Below, piece by piece: positions 1 through 12,000 of a DNA stretch of 64,000 bases (position 1 is its first letter; each line of letters begins with the position of its first letter). Made by a program: the position numbers and the translations under genes. The DNA is from Catonia carolina (Eukaryota; Arthropoda; Insecta; Hemiptera; Achilidae): the NCBI GenBank assembly GCA_035578175.1, contig JAQMRL010000005.1, positions 57,393,722 through 57,457,721 on the forward strand, given 5' to 3'. Under the pieces are notes generated by a model, which saw nothing but the letters and a program-made list of their open reading frames with translations, had not been told where the DNA came from and did not search any database.

Positions 1-55
1 CCGGGTTCAATTCTTGCATCTTTTTCATCACTCATTTTTATGACACCATTCTCAT
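1..55 (-). CDS. Apc: Apc exon 28, partial (window edge)
   Basis: The acceptor reads CTAACGCAG. Its first two bases join the last G of exon 27 to give Asp, and the frame stays open as DENGVIKMSDEKDARIEP to the window edge. Acidic and basic residues alternate with no known APC motif. The intact phase and good acceptor support it; the short visible length keeps confidence moderate. Confidence 0.7.
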
Positions 56-3000
56 CTGCGTTAGCAGTAACAGTAAGACGTTAAAAAACCCATTACAATC
101 GGTTGGGTAATTTCTGAGATTACCTTGCACCAACAAACAGAAAAATGTTACTTCTTTATAATATTAGTATAGACACACACACTTTCATGGTGAATAAGAA
201 ATTAAGGTAAATCTGAAAATAAAAGGAAAAGAGAAAGAAGTAGACCCTGGAAATGATGATAAATGAAGTGAAGGAAACTTAGAGTGGGGCCATGAAAATG
301 GAGAGACTGACCGAAGACGAGAGGAAGAAAAACAAAGTACAGTCAAACTTCTGTATAACGAAATTCATAATCCAGACGAAAAATTCGTTATTTGGAAGTA
401 TTCGTTATTGGGAAGTTAAGTTACGGCCGCATTTAATTTTTTTACAAATACATTACTACAGTATTTTCGTGGGTAATGTACAATATTCCTTACCTTTTTC
501 GCATCTGCAGGAAGAAATGCAGCACCATGTCAGATGAATGAACACAAGTTAAATAACGAACACATTATGAACTGTTATTATACGTAGTACGTACATATGT
601 ATTTAAAACTCAGAACTAAATTATTAATTACTTATTAATTTTTTGACTTATAAAGGATTTTACACTATACGATTTTACAAAGGTCCAAAATTAGTCAATG
701 TTTACTATTTCAACAAAGGAAAACTGTAGCTAATTACTGTACACTATGACACAATTTCACTTAAAAAAATGTGTAATTTTTTCTGAACTTGACACTTGAA
801 TAAAACATCTTGTTCAATAAAAGTTTCACATTTATTCAGGCATTCAAAAATACTGTCTGGCACATTATCTTTAAGTTGCAGTCCTCTTCTGATGCTTTTA
901 AATGACTTTAAAATTTCGTCGTCGGTTGGGTTCGTATCCTGGTGATTGCCGCCGCACTCATCGCCATCGTCGTCCTCCTCCTCTTGTTCTTCTAAGCTCT
1001 CGATAGGCTTCACGCTTTGTAGAATATCATCGTCATCTGGAAAATCGGCTACAGCAATGTGATTATCAACATTTAAAAAGTCTTCAAGTATCGCTCTGTC
1101 AGTGACATGTCCAGAATTCTGAAGGAAATCCCATTGATTTTTCAGTTCACTTAGTGCAATGTCGTCTTCAATATCGGATTCTGTTGTGACCAAGTTGAAA
1201 CCAGCTTTTGAGAAACAATTTTTGACAGTTGTATCTCGTACATCGTTCGTCAACACTTTTGCTAGTTCAGAAATGCATTCTCTGAGATCCACAATATTAG
1301 CGGGTACAGACTCATTCTTTTCAACAGTAGAAACAATTTTCTTAAGAATTCTCTTCCGATAATGCAGCTTAAGCGTCTTTATCACTCCCTGATCCATCGG
1401 CTGGAGAACTGAAGTGACATTCGGTGGAAAAAATACAACTTTTACATTAGGTATCTAATTTTGAATTGATGTCATGAGGATGAGCGGTGCAATTGTCAAC
1501 AAAAAGTGCAATTTTTCGTTTTTGTTTACCCATCTGCTTATCCAGTTTGGTCACCCATTCAGTAAAAATTGCATTAGTCATCCATGCCTTCTTGTTAAAA
1601 GTGTAATCAACCTGCAGAGACTTGGTATTTCGAAAACATCGGGAGATTTACTTTTACCTATAACAAGCAATTTAAGTTTCTCACTGCCTAACATGTTTGC
1701 AGCCACTAACACTGTTATTCTTTGTTTACCACCAAAGCAAGGATCGTTTTTAAAAGTTAAAGTTTTGTTTGGCAAACATTTAAAAAATAACCCGGTTTCA
1801 TCTGCATTGAAAATGTCTTTCTGGGCAAACTCGTCTAAAATGTTTTTTAATACTGTCTGCTTCCAGAATTCACAATCTGTTGAGTTAACACTTGCACTTT
1901 CTCCTGAAATTACTTTTTCAATTATGTTGTGTCTTCTTTTAAATTTGTCAATCCAGCCGTTGCTTGCTTGAAAATCATGGTGGCCCAATGCAGTCGCAAA
2001 CTCCAGAGCTTTTTCCTTAATTATTGATCCCGATAAAGGAAGGCATTTTCCCCTCATAACTGTTATCCACTTCATGACCGCTTCATCAATGTCATCATAA
2101 ACGCACTGTTAAGGCAACTTATACTGGCAATAACGTATTAGACTCCCGCTAACTAACTTTTCAAATCTCCCAAATCAAACACTTCCTATGACCTCACACA
2201 CGCGTCATTATCCCTACTCTAGTTCCTTACTTCCTTTGTCTTCCAAACTCCGCACTCGCAAGTTAACAGGCAATACGGCAAGTCGAGGCACTCTCTTCGT
2301 TATGGTCCTTAGTGGCGTGCTATGGACCGTTCTGTTTAATGTATGTCCGTCGTGGATGTACTTTGTTCGATCTCTGTTTGAGAACTCTAATTGTGCGATT
2401 TTCATGGTGTATTATGCATTTCTAACTGTTATAATTTGCAAATTATGTTTAGCGTCTTTACAATCTATCAATCACGTGTTATCTGCAAGTGCGAAATTCT
2501 TCAAGTCTTAATCAAAGGTAAGTGCCAAATATTTGTTGTGTTTTTTGTTGCTTTCGAGTGCGTTTCCTGTATTTGTTGATGTCATTTAACTCATTCTGTT
2601 GTTTAATTTGTCAGTCGTTCTTAATTGCCTTAAATTGCCAGTTACAATCTTTAAATCGTTTAGCCGTGATTGCCGGCTATCTTATCAACGCAATCTGGTT
2701 CTCCGGAAACAATCGTTTATTTGCCGTTTTATTAAATTCAATAATTATCCGTTGTGGGTAATTTTCATTGTTTTAAAAATCCAAGATATCCCTCGCAGGA
2801 AATCGAACACGCACATTTTCATTTTCTTTCTGTTTAAGTCATAGTCTTTGCTTTGTTTAAGTATAGACTCGCGATTTTTAAGAATAGTTGACAGTGAACT
2901 TTGCGGAATGCCGAATTTTTTAGCTACGTCTTTCTTCTTTAAACCCCTATCTACTTCCTGAATTACCAACACTTTATCCGAAACACTCAGACACTTTCTT

Positions 3001-6000
3001 TTTAACATTCTGCGAAATGTATGAGCACGACAGTAGAACTGATTAAAGACTAGAAAACACGTGTGAACAGTACGAATGATACCGAACAACTGACTGTGTA
3101 TTGTGTACGTACAAAAGGCAGGAGTGTGAACAGCTTTAAATTCTTGGAAACACGTGTACTGTACCTCTATGATTGGCCAGAAAGGGGTAGCAAAGGAAGA
3201 GACCCCACATATATATGTGGGGTCATATGACATATGACCCCACCCTAGGTTACTGTAGACAAAACAACCGGATGTTACTCATCACTACTTTAGCTAGTCT
3301 ACAAACATTCCATTTGCCATAGAATTATAACAAAGAATTTCTTTAAATATTTTTTTTCCACTTCGTTGTTGGGAAGTCAGGTTTTGTTAAATGGAGGCAA
3401 TTTTGCATGCATTATTCCTTAAACTTTAAGGTGTTCAGAAAGAATTCGTTATAAAGAAAATTTTGTTACTTGGAAGTTCGTTGTACAGAAGTTCGACTGT
3501 ATTTATCTATCGTCCAAACAGATCTATGATCAACTGACAAAACTGGATAAGGTGAAGAAGAAAAAGAAATTCAAGAAATATAATCTAAGTTGAACCAACT
3601 CACCATCGTCTTGACTTTGTGATTCACCCTCTGATTCGATAGAAGGTGAGGCGGACACAAAATTTTTCTGGATTTGATTCACAATTGGATTGTTTGCATC
3701 CAAATCAGGAGATGACGACCTTTGATTCGTGAAATTATCCTCACCGACACCGAGTGTTCTCGTACGAAACCGATCTTTATCAGCCAATCGTCGTTGTTTA
3801 GGTGTAACCCTTTGGACTTTCCTTTTGTACTCATTCGCCGATTCTTCTTTGGGATCGTTCATCAAATCTTCATTAACATCATCTTCGCACATTGTAACGT
3901 CTTCACTTTCCAAACCCACAGATTGGACTTCCATCAGACTGTTTTCATGGCTGACACCGTTCTGTAAAGTCTCTTCTGTGTTTATTGTGTATGTGTTATA
4001 CCTGAAAAAGAAGCAAACATCAATTCACATTCAAAAACTGCCCATTCCAAACTATCAGGAACTTTTTAACTGTATTTAATAATGTTACCATTCACACATA
4101 CTGACCTACAAAAGTACTTTTGTTTCTACTTCATTTTTCATGTGCTCAATCAAACAGACAAATGTAAACAAGATATAATATTGTGACTTTTACAATATTT
4201 AGAAAGGTTACACTTGTTAAAGTACAAAGAACTTAATAATATAATTTATATGTGAAAAACTTTCATTTTACAGTACATTTTAATTGTTAAATAAGAGATG
4301 TTGGGTAAACATCTCATATATTATTTTATGTGACAATAAAAGTTTATTTTCTTTTACTTAAATAATTCTAAAAGAAAAATCCTACAAGAAAAATTTACAA
4401 GACAAGAGGTTTGATCTCTGATTTAGGCACATGATCTAATAAAAAATCTCAGATCTGGATGTCGGTCTAAAAATCTCTTCATCTGTTTATGAAGTACTTA
4501 ATAAAAATAAATTTGAGTAAAATAATTTAAAAAAAGAACTCAGACCTATCTTTGCCATGTTGTCGTTTCTGTTTTGGTGTAGTTCTGTTGGTCGCATTGT
4601 TTGAACGTTGCGGAGGCGATGACGAATATAGTGCATGCGATATTTGTTGTTGACTACTGATAGCGGTTGCAGCAACGATCGGATCAAGATTGCTTTCCGA
4701 GGTATCGGCTAATGTGATGTCTTCTGAATGTGAATCGGCTTCCGAGTGTTGCGAATGTAAAGATGAATCGGCCACTTCAGAGGTGATGCTAGCCACACTC
4801 AGTATACTGTTCTCCAGATCCATGATCTACAAAATCATCAAGTAAAGCATTCATTACTTACTAGTGACTGTGTGGATTTATATTAAATAAGTTTCCAACT
4901 TAAATACAATAAATGGACTTCTAAAGACCATCAGCATCTTTGTTCAGCAGCAGATGCTATCATCCTAGTGGTCCCAACAATGATACACAGTACCAAAATT
5001 TTAATGGTTTTTAAATTTCGTTATTGAAAAATTGTAACTCGACTTGTACATGACTCAAACATGCCATTTGTTCAGTAGTGTAAACATTTAAGATAAGATT
5101 ATTCATCTGTGCAAAATCCAGATTTTTAAACTTTCTCCCAAAAAGATAAAGGTGTCAAAATTTTTTCAGCATATTTAGGTCAAAAAATAGCACACACGTC
5201 CAAAAAATTAAGCCAGAGATTCATTCATTCTTGAGGTAATATGTCTTCAAAAACTGACACTTTACATAATATTCATGCTGTTAGTTTTTGAATAAATGGT
5301 TTATGTTTTATCAACATAGTGCTTATTAGTTCCGCTTACAAGTTATTGCAAACCCTGGCAAATACAAGAATCAGTACATGTTATAAACAAAAATGGCTGT
5401 CATTGGAGTACGACAAATGATTAAAAATACAAGTTATTATTTTGGGATTCTGTAATCAAGTAGGAATCCACAAACAATCATTTCCTTATAAAATGATCAA
5501 GCAACACCTACTAGATCACTTGAAATAGACCCATATTAAGGCCGCAATCTTAAAAAAAGACTTTTACTACAATAGAACAGTCCCTACGAATTCCAGCAGA
5601 GATACCACTTACCGTTTCTTGTAGAGCACAAAACTGTTGTAAATTAAAAGATTTTAAACAAAGTGATAGAAGGTTTTTTTTGAAAAAAATCGCATTAAGT
5701 GAAAAATTGCATAAATAAACAGTAGTTAATGATAAAAATGTTCCTATCAGGTGCTCTTATGATACCTAACTTAACTTACGAGTTTCAACTTTGTACGATC
5801 TACCACTCTTAAGATATTTTGTTCAATGTGTAACCACACCAATCAGTAAAATAATGTTTTTTTTTTGGGGTTCAGGGAGCCTGAACATGTGTATTTCCAG
5901 TGAAAAACTCAATTTGGAAAAATCAACATGAAAAAAACTTGCCTTCCCTATACTACATGAGCAAGAGAGAGTAAAAATTACTTTAGTGCACAGAGGAAAC

Positions 6001-9000
6001 TATTGCTCAATAGTGTTCAGATTCACTAAACAATATTATTTTGGTGGATACATGAATTTGCGCCCATAAGAAATTCTGAGTGGTCTACTGAACATGAATT
6101 TGAACGAATTATAATTATAAATGTTATATAGATTACCTCATCCATGCCAGACGGTGGTTTAATACTGTCTATATTATTCCAGCTAAGACTAGAATCACCG
6201 CCGAGAGCTCTCCTTGCAACCAAACCTCTCATCTTATCCTTCCGTTTTTCCGCTTCTGAAATGCTGGTAGTTAATGATAACAAGCTACCCATCGCTGAAG
6301 GTGGTCTCACTGAATCGAGATCAGACAAAAAACTCGATTCCATTTCCATGTGCGATATTATCGCGACTTTTCCTTCTTCCAGACGAATGATATTAGAATC
6401 TGTCAACGACATATCATCTAAACATTTGATACTTTTATCATCTTCCGTGCAACTTTTGTAAGATGTTATCATCGGTGCAGTCAGACTGATGCTCGGGAAT
6501 GAAGCGTCATCGTTCCAAGTATCAGCGCTTGCTTGCATTGGATCACTCATCAACTGTTGAGGAAGAGGCTGTTGATCAACCGTTATCGCCGGATGTCTTT
6601 TTTCGTCTGGTTCTGTGTCGGCTGCCACCATTAATTTTCCGCTGTCTACGTCTGCTGGAATGTCCTGGAGTGTGGCACCAACAGACGGATTCCGCCCGTT
6701 TTTTGTCTTCGGCATACCGGAAGTGATGCATAGCTCCAGTAATGCTTGTTCCTCGTTCCAGTCACCACTCAGTGTCAGTGAACCTGCAGATGGCTGTCGA
6801 GACAGGACTGTCACTGCAAAAACAAACAAAATTTATAAATTCATTCATTCAAAACCAAAGAGAATACTGAGAGCTTATTTTTTCACATAAACTGGTTATA
6901 AGGGATAAGAAAAGAGGAGGAGATGGAAAGGACACCAGAGTTTTGCAACAAAGAGATGGTTAAGCATGGTTGGAATTAAGTGAGGAAAGTAGTAAAGTGC
7001 TGGTGCAAGAGACATGTGAAAGGGCAGACCTGGAATAAGGCCCTTCCTGTTAAGAAGGGATGGTAAATCACAAATACTGTTGCTACCATGTAAATGTCTG
7101 TCATGTTGTAAATAGTTCACACATTGAAAGTTTTCAGATAAAAACTTATAAAGCAATCTTCCGTACTTTTACATTAACGGGAAGCCACTCTGATTTCAGT
7201 TGGAAATGTATACCGCTCGATAAACTGGATGAGCGTTCTGGTTTCTGGATCAACAAAATTGTATTTATGATTCACGTTGAAGTGGTAAAAACCAGCATTC
7301 TCTACAGTGGATTGTGGATGTATAGTGCAATACAAACGCGATTATTCTGAAAAAATTACGAACCCTTCAGCGATATAGTTTACTAAGATTCCTGGCCGGC
7401 CCGACACACTCAAACTTTCGACAAAACTCCATATTCCTGCAGTAAGGCACAGGCAGCTTCCTCGGTCTTCGGTAAATCCCATAATTTCATGATAAACACC
7501 CAGCGATCTACACCATTTCAAACTACAACATACAATGAACTGCTATCTTGGATGAATTAATGCAATACGTTATGATTCATTACTAGAAATAAACAACATT
7601 AAATGTATAACAGTAATATCATGTTTAGACTAGTAATCAGAATGACCCCCCCCCCCTGTTTAGGTAAAAGTATCCAACCTTCTATATAATAACGTAGGTA
7701 ATCACGATGATGATGGGGACAAGGGGATGGTCTGTCACTCCTGCTTTTCAAATGTATCTAAGAGAAGGTAATCAGGAAGTGGAGAAAAGCTACCTAAGGG
7801 GGTAAGGGTAGGTAGAAGAAAAAATTGTATCTATGAAAACTGTTTAGCCTTTGCAGATGAGATTGATCTGATTACCAATACTCTGGAAAATGCTATAAAT
7901 CAAGCGGAAAGTTATAGCAATAAATTATAATTTAAAATAAAAGCTCAAGCAGAAAAATAGGTCTACAAATATCACTTCCCAAGACGGAAGGAATTCAAAG
8001 CAAATGCTAAGAACTGCCCAAATCACATAACTATTCAAAAAAAAAAAAATGAAAAGCATAAAGGTGTTTAGATAATTGGGAGAATGGATCGATACAACCA
8101 ATAGTGAGAAGGATAGATTAACGCACCACTGAACAACTTAAGAAGGAAAGATCCAAAAGAATGAAAAGATTATCGGAGAAAAAGAAATGTGAGCAAAACA
8201 TGAAGAAGTATTAAAATATTTACTTGGCTTGCTCTCTCTAAAGAGATAATCGGAAACAAAAATAAAAGCAATCATTTCAACTAGTAAAGAATAAATTTTT
8301 TATAAGCTATCGAAAGGGTATATTTCATTTATAATTACACAGTATATAACAAACAAATCAATAAAACAATTTCACAAAGTTTCCATAAAATAATGGTACA
8401 TAATTTACCTTCAGGTTCTAAAGAGCTAAGAGGAGATGAGCCGTCATCTAGAGGAGCTGGGGAGACTACTTGACACCTGCCAACACAACCAACAACAAAC
8501 ATTATATTAATAATTATAATAAATAACTTTAACACAGAGATATATTATTAATCCTTTCCACTTGTATCGTGTGTACCATCTGTATTTCACCATGACACTA
8601 ATCTGTGTTGTTATACACAGAAAGATGGATTGAAAATGAGGGGTGGTACAATTTATACTCAATGTAAATAATTAATTTAAGGTAAAACTGATGTTTTTGT
8701 AACCGAGCTCTAAAGAAATCTGTAGAATTTCTGCAATAACAAACAAGGTATTTTATTTACCGATTTGAAAAATGTATTTTATTTATTTTTTTTATTACAA
8801 CTCTCTGCTTGTACAATTTAATAAAAAAATGAAGTAAAAAAAATTATAAATATATATTTTTGAAAACTCTTGAAAATTTAAATTATACAATTTCAAATAG
8901 TAATTTAATTTTAAAATATTTTTATTTTAAACATATGTGGTTTCTGCAGATTCTTACATTTATCCCGTTCCACATCCTGGCACTGACAAAACTTTTACAA

Positions 9001-12000
9001 TGCCTTACTTTAGCATCATATCCTATTTTAAATAATGTCTGTTTTAAAATACTATTTGATTTTCATAAAGCTTTAAATTTAATTTTACATTTTATTTTGT
9101 GACTTTATTTTCTTCTAATTATTATAATAAAAATTATGATTTTAAAACGTTATTTAGTGGTTTCCAGACCAGGTATATAAAATTGTACACAAAGTGGAGT
9201 GGTGGGAGTTAGGACAGCAACCACTTTAATATCGGAAGCCAGAGAGAGCTATCATAATTTATGAAAACATTAGCCAGTCTGTTTAAAGGTAGTGTTTTTA
9301 GGGAACTATAAACTTCTAATTATTTATTAACATTATATTACAGTACGGTTTTTTAAATTTCTTTTTCCCTATAACAAATATAGGTTAGGAAAGTTATATT
9401 GATTTTTTTAAATTAAGTATTCACCGAAAATTTCATAGCTCATGTGCCACATTACAACCTACGGACAGTTATACAGATTACCTGTTGTTATCAGTGGTGA
9501 AAGATTTTGAGGTAGAATTGATGGTTAAATCACTAAGGGATGATCTAGTGGAGAACACTCCAGGGCTGCCTTCAGTCGCAAAACATTCAACCTCATCTTG
9601 TGCACTGACACTCCTAAAACAACATCACCACCCCCAATGAATCACTTTGTGAAAATGAAGTAACAAAAACCGCAGAACACATGTTAATATAAAATAATTT
9701 CAAAATATTCTGAGTCAACAACTTGACAGCCAAGAGATCCTGCATGAATTAGCACCTAGACTTGACAATGGACTACATGAAAAAGTTCTTGACTGGCCTT
9801 CATATTTTTTTCAGCACATATTATTTTAATTTTTGACAATGTTATTTTTCCTTAAGGAAGTAATTGCTCTAGGATGTAAGATCCTAAACTGATCTCATGA
9901 CTCATGATCAAATGGGATGTCACAGCCAGTTAAGGACAAGAAAAATCGGCTTGGCAGTCAAATTTTTAATCCACAATTTATATGTAGGTTCTTCCGAACA
10001 TTTAAAAGTAATCGTTCAAATAACGAAAAAAATAATAAGGGAGTATTTATGTGTCAAGGAGTTAGGGCTACTGCTGATTCCAAGTACATAATATACGCAT
10101 TGTATTCAACAAGCAAGTGTTTATAAATATGAGTGATAGAGAAAAAATTGTAAGATTGGTTGTAATTTCAAAGTGGGTTAATTTTAAAGTACTCAGAGGC
10201 TATTGAAATGGATTTCTTTCAAAGTAATGCTCTTATGATTAAACACAATGACTCCACTTTTCAAAGCAATCCTGATAATTTCCTTTCTTAGAGGTTATTA
10301 ACAACCCTCTTCGTACTTACCTGGATAATTTTAATTGAGTCAAATCGACCCTATATGGTAAAATTTTAAATTTAGGATACGGTTGGAAATTGACAGGAGC
10401 CATATCAGGGGAATAGAGGAATTGGGAAGCACAGAAATTTGGCCAAAATTTTGTGTGCTCTTGTGGTTGAAGAACAAGTTTTTACTTGGCACAAGGCAGG
10501 CCGTTTTTCTATATATTTTCACAGATGCTGAAACATTCTTTTGTAGTATTCCTAATTAACTGCAATTCCGCAACATTCTACACATGTCCAACTCTACAAT
10601 TAAAATTGACTAAACCATGTAGAAACTTAAATTCAATTCATCAGTTGCCTCTCTGATTGTCAATCAATCGTCAGAAGAAAATGTAATATTGCAGGTCTAC
10701 TCTTACTGTGACACAAAGTTCAAGAAAGAAATTTTTTAGATGACTAGGAAGCCATATATAGATCAAATTTATATGATTATTTCTTACTCTATGGGAGTAC
10801 TTACTTTAATTCTCTGATACGTCGAGGGCTATTAGGAATAAGGGCAGGAGCAGCTGGTGATACTTCATGAGGACGTTGTGGTGGTTCAGAAGGTGATGAA
10901 GAAGATATGTTCTGCAGATGTCCAGTTGAGCTGTCATCAGTCTTTGTTGGCGTTATCACAAATGAATTTTGTTGGCGTTGCTTTAAATGTTTCGCCTGCA
11001 ACAACACAACAGAAAAACTGTGATAAAAGTTTACATAGATTAATCAAAAAATGTACAAAGTCATTCTCCATAATGTAGCCATTATGAAATCAAGACAACA
11101 GCTTTTCTGAAGAACTTGAAGTCAAAGTTGGTGTTCCACAGGGCTCAATTTTAAAACCTGTTTTGTTCTCATCAATTTTCGTTAATACAATGAATAAAGA
11201 AACAAACCTGTGGCATTGCTGACTGAATGCATTCAGCAAGAATGTTGTCTTGGTCAGAAGATCCATCATCAGACAGAGCACACAACATGGAAAGATCTGA
11301 ATGAGAAGTGGCATGACTAATGTTGGCTGGAGTACCTTCTGTACAAAATTCCATTATGCTGTCTTCATTGAACTGAAAAACAAAACAAACGGGATACAAT
11401 TTAAATTGACATAAAAAAACAATCGAGAGTAACTGATATCAAGTGAACTCTTACTACAAAAAAGAATAACTCAACAGCAACGACAACCAATGTGTCAATT
11501 GACGAAGCAACACTTTTAAGTCATTTAATCAACAACTATCTGTAGGAGTAACTGTCTGTAGATATGAGATCAGGAATGCAACTGACAGATTAGAGAAACA
11601 TCTTGATATAAAAAACTTTGTCACAAGTGAGAGATGGTTATGATGGTTTAGAATCATCATGGTGTATGGAACATCAATATTCATGTTGAACAGCCTAGCA
11701 CAAATGTTTCACATATCAGTTTTTGCGAAAAAATTATAGTAATCATTTCTGATTCTAAATGCAAGAAACACTTATTCGGAGCCTCTCTGTTAAAACATCC
11801 TAGATAATCTGACTGATCTACCTGTATTGGTTCCGACAATCAAGCGACTACTGCACGTCATTTGTTATTTATTTGGCCATAGACCCTTTTTATTGGGAAT
11901 CAGCCATAATGTTTTACATTATGTAGGCTATTGTTCTAAAGTTTACTAACAAGTACTTTAAATATAGATTACGTACTAAATATAAACTATAAATCTTATT

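Larger units (their letters stand above)
340..3499 (-). mobile_element. pogo/Tigger-type DNA transposon, decayed, with nested LTR
   Basis: Terminal inverted repeats begin CAGTCAAACTTCTGTA on the left and, reverse-complemented, CAGTCGAACTTCTGTA on the right. Both ends abut TA (338-339 and 3500-3501), the Tc1/mariner/pogo target duplication. Sub-terminal copies of TTCGTTATTTGGAAGT-like sequence recur at both ends. The minus strand carries Tigger transposase pieces, so the element lies in the same orientation as Apc, inside its intron 27. It is dead: two frameshifts and a 703-bp LTR insertion break the transposase. Confidence 0.93.

Noticed and set aside
1474..1971. 165-codon plus-strand open frame
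   Set aside because: Antisense to the Tigger transposase DDE region, which is recognised by motif on the other strand.
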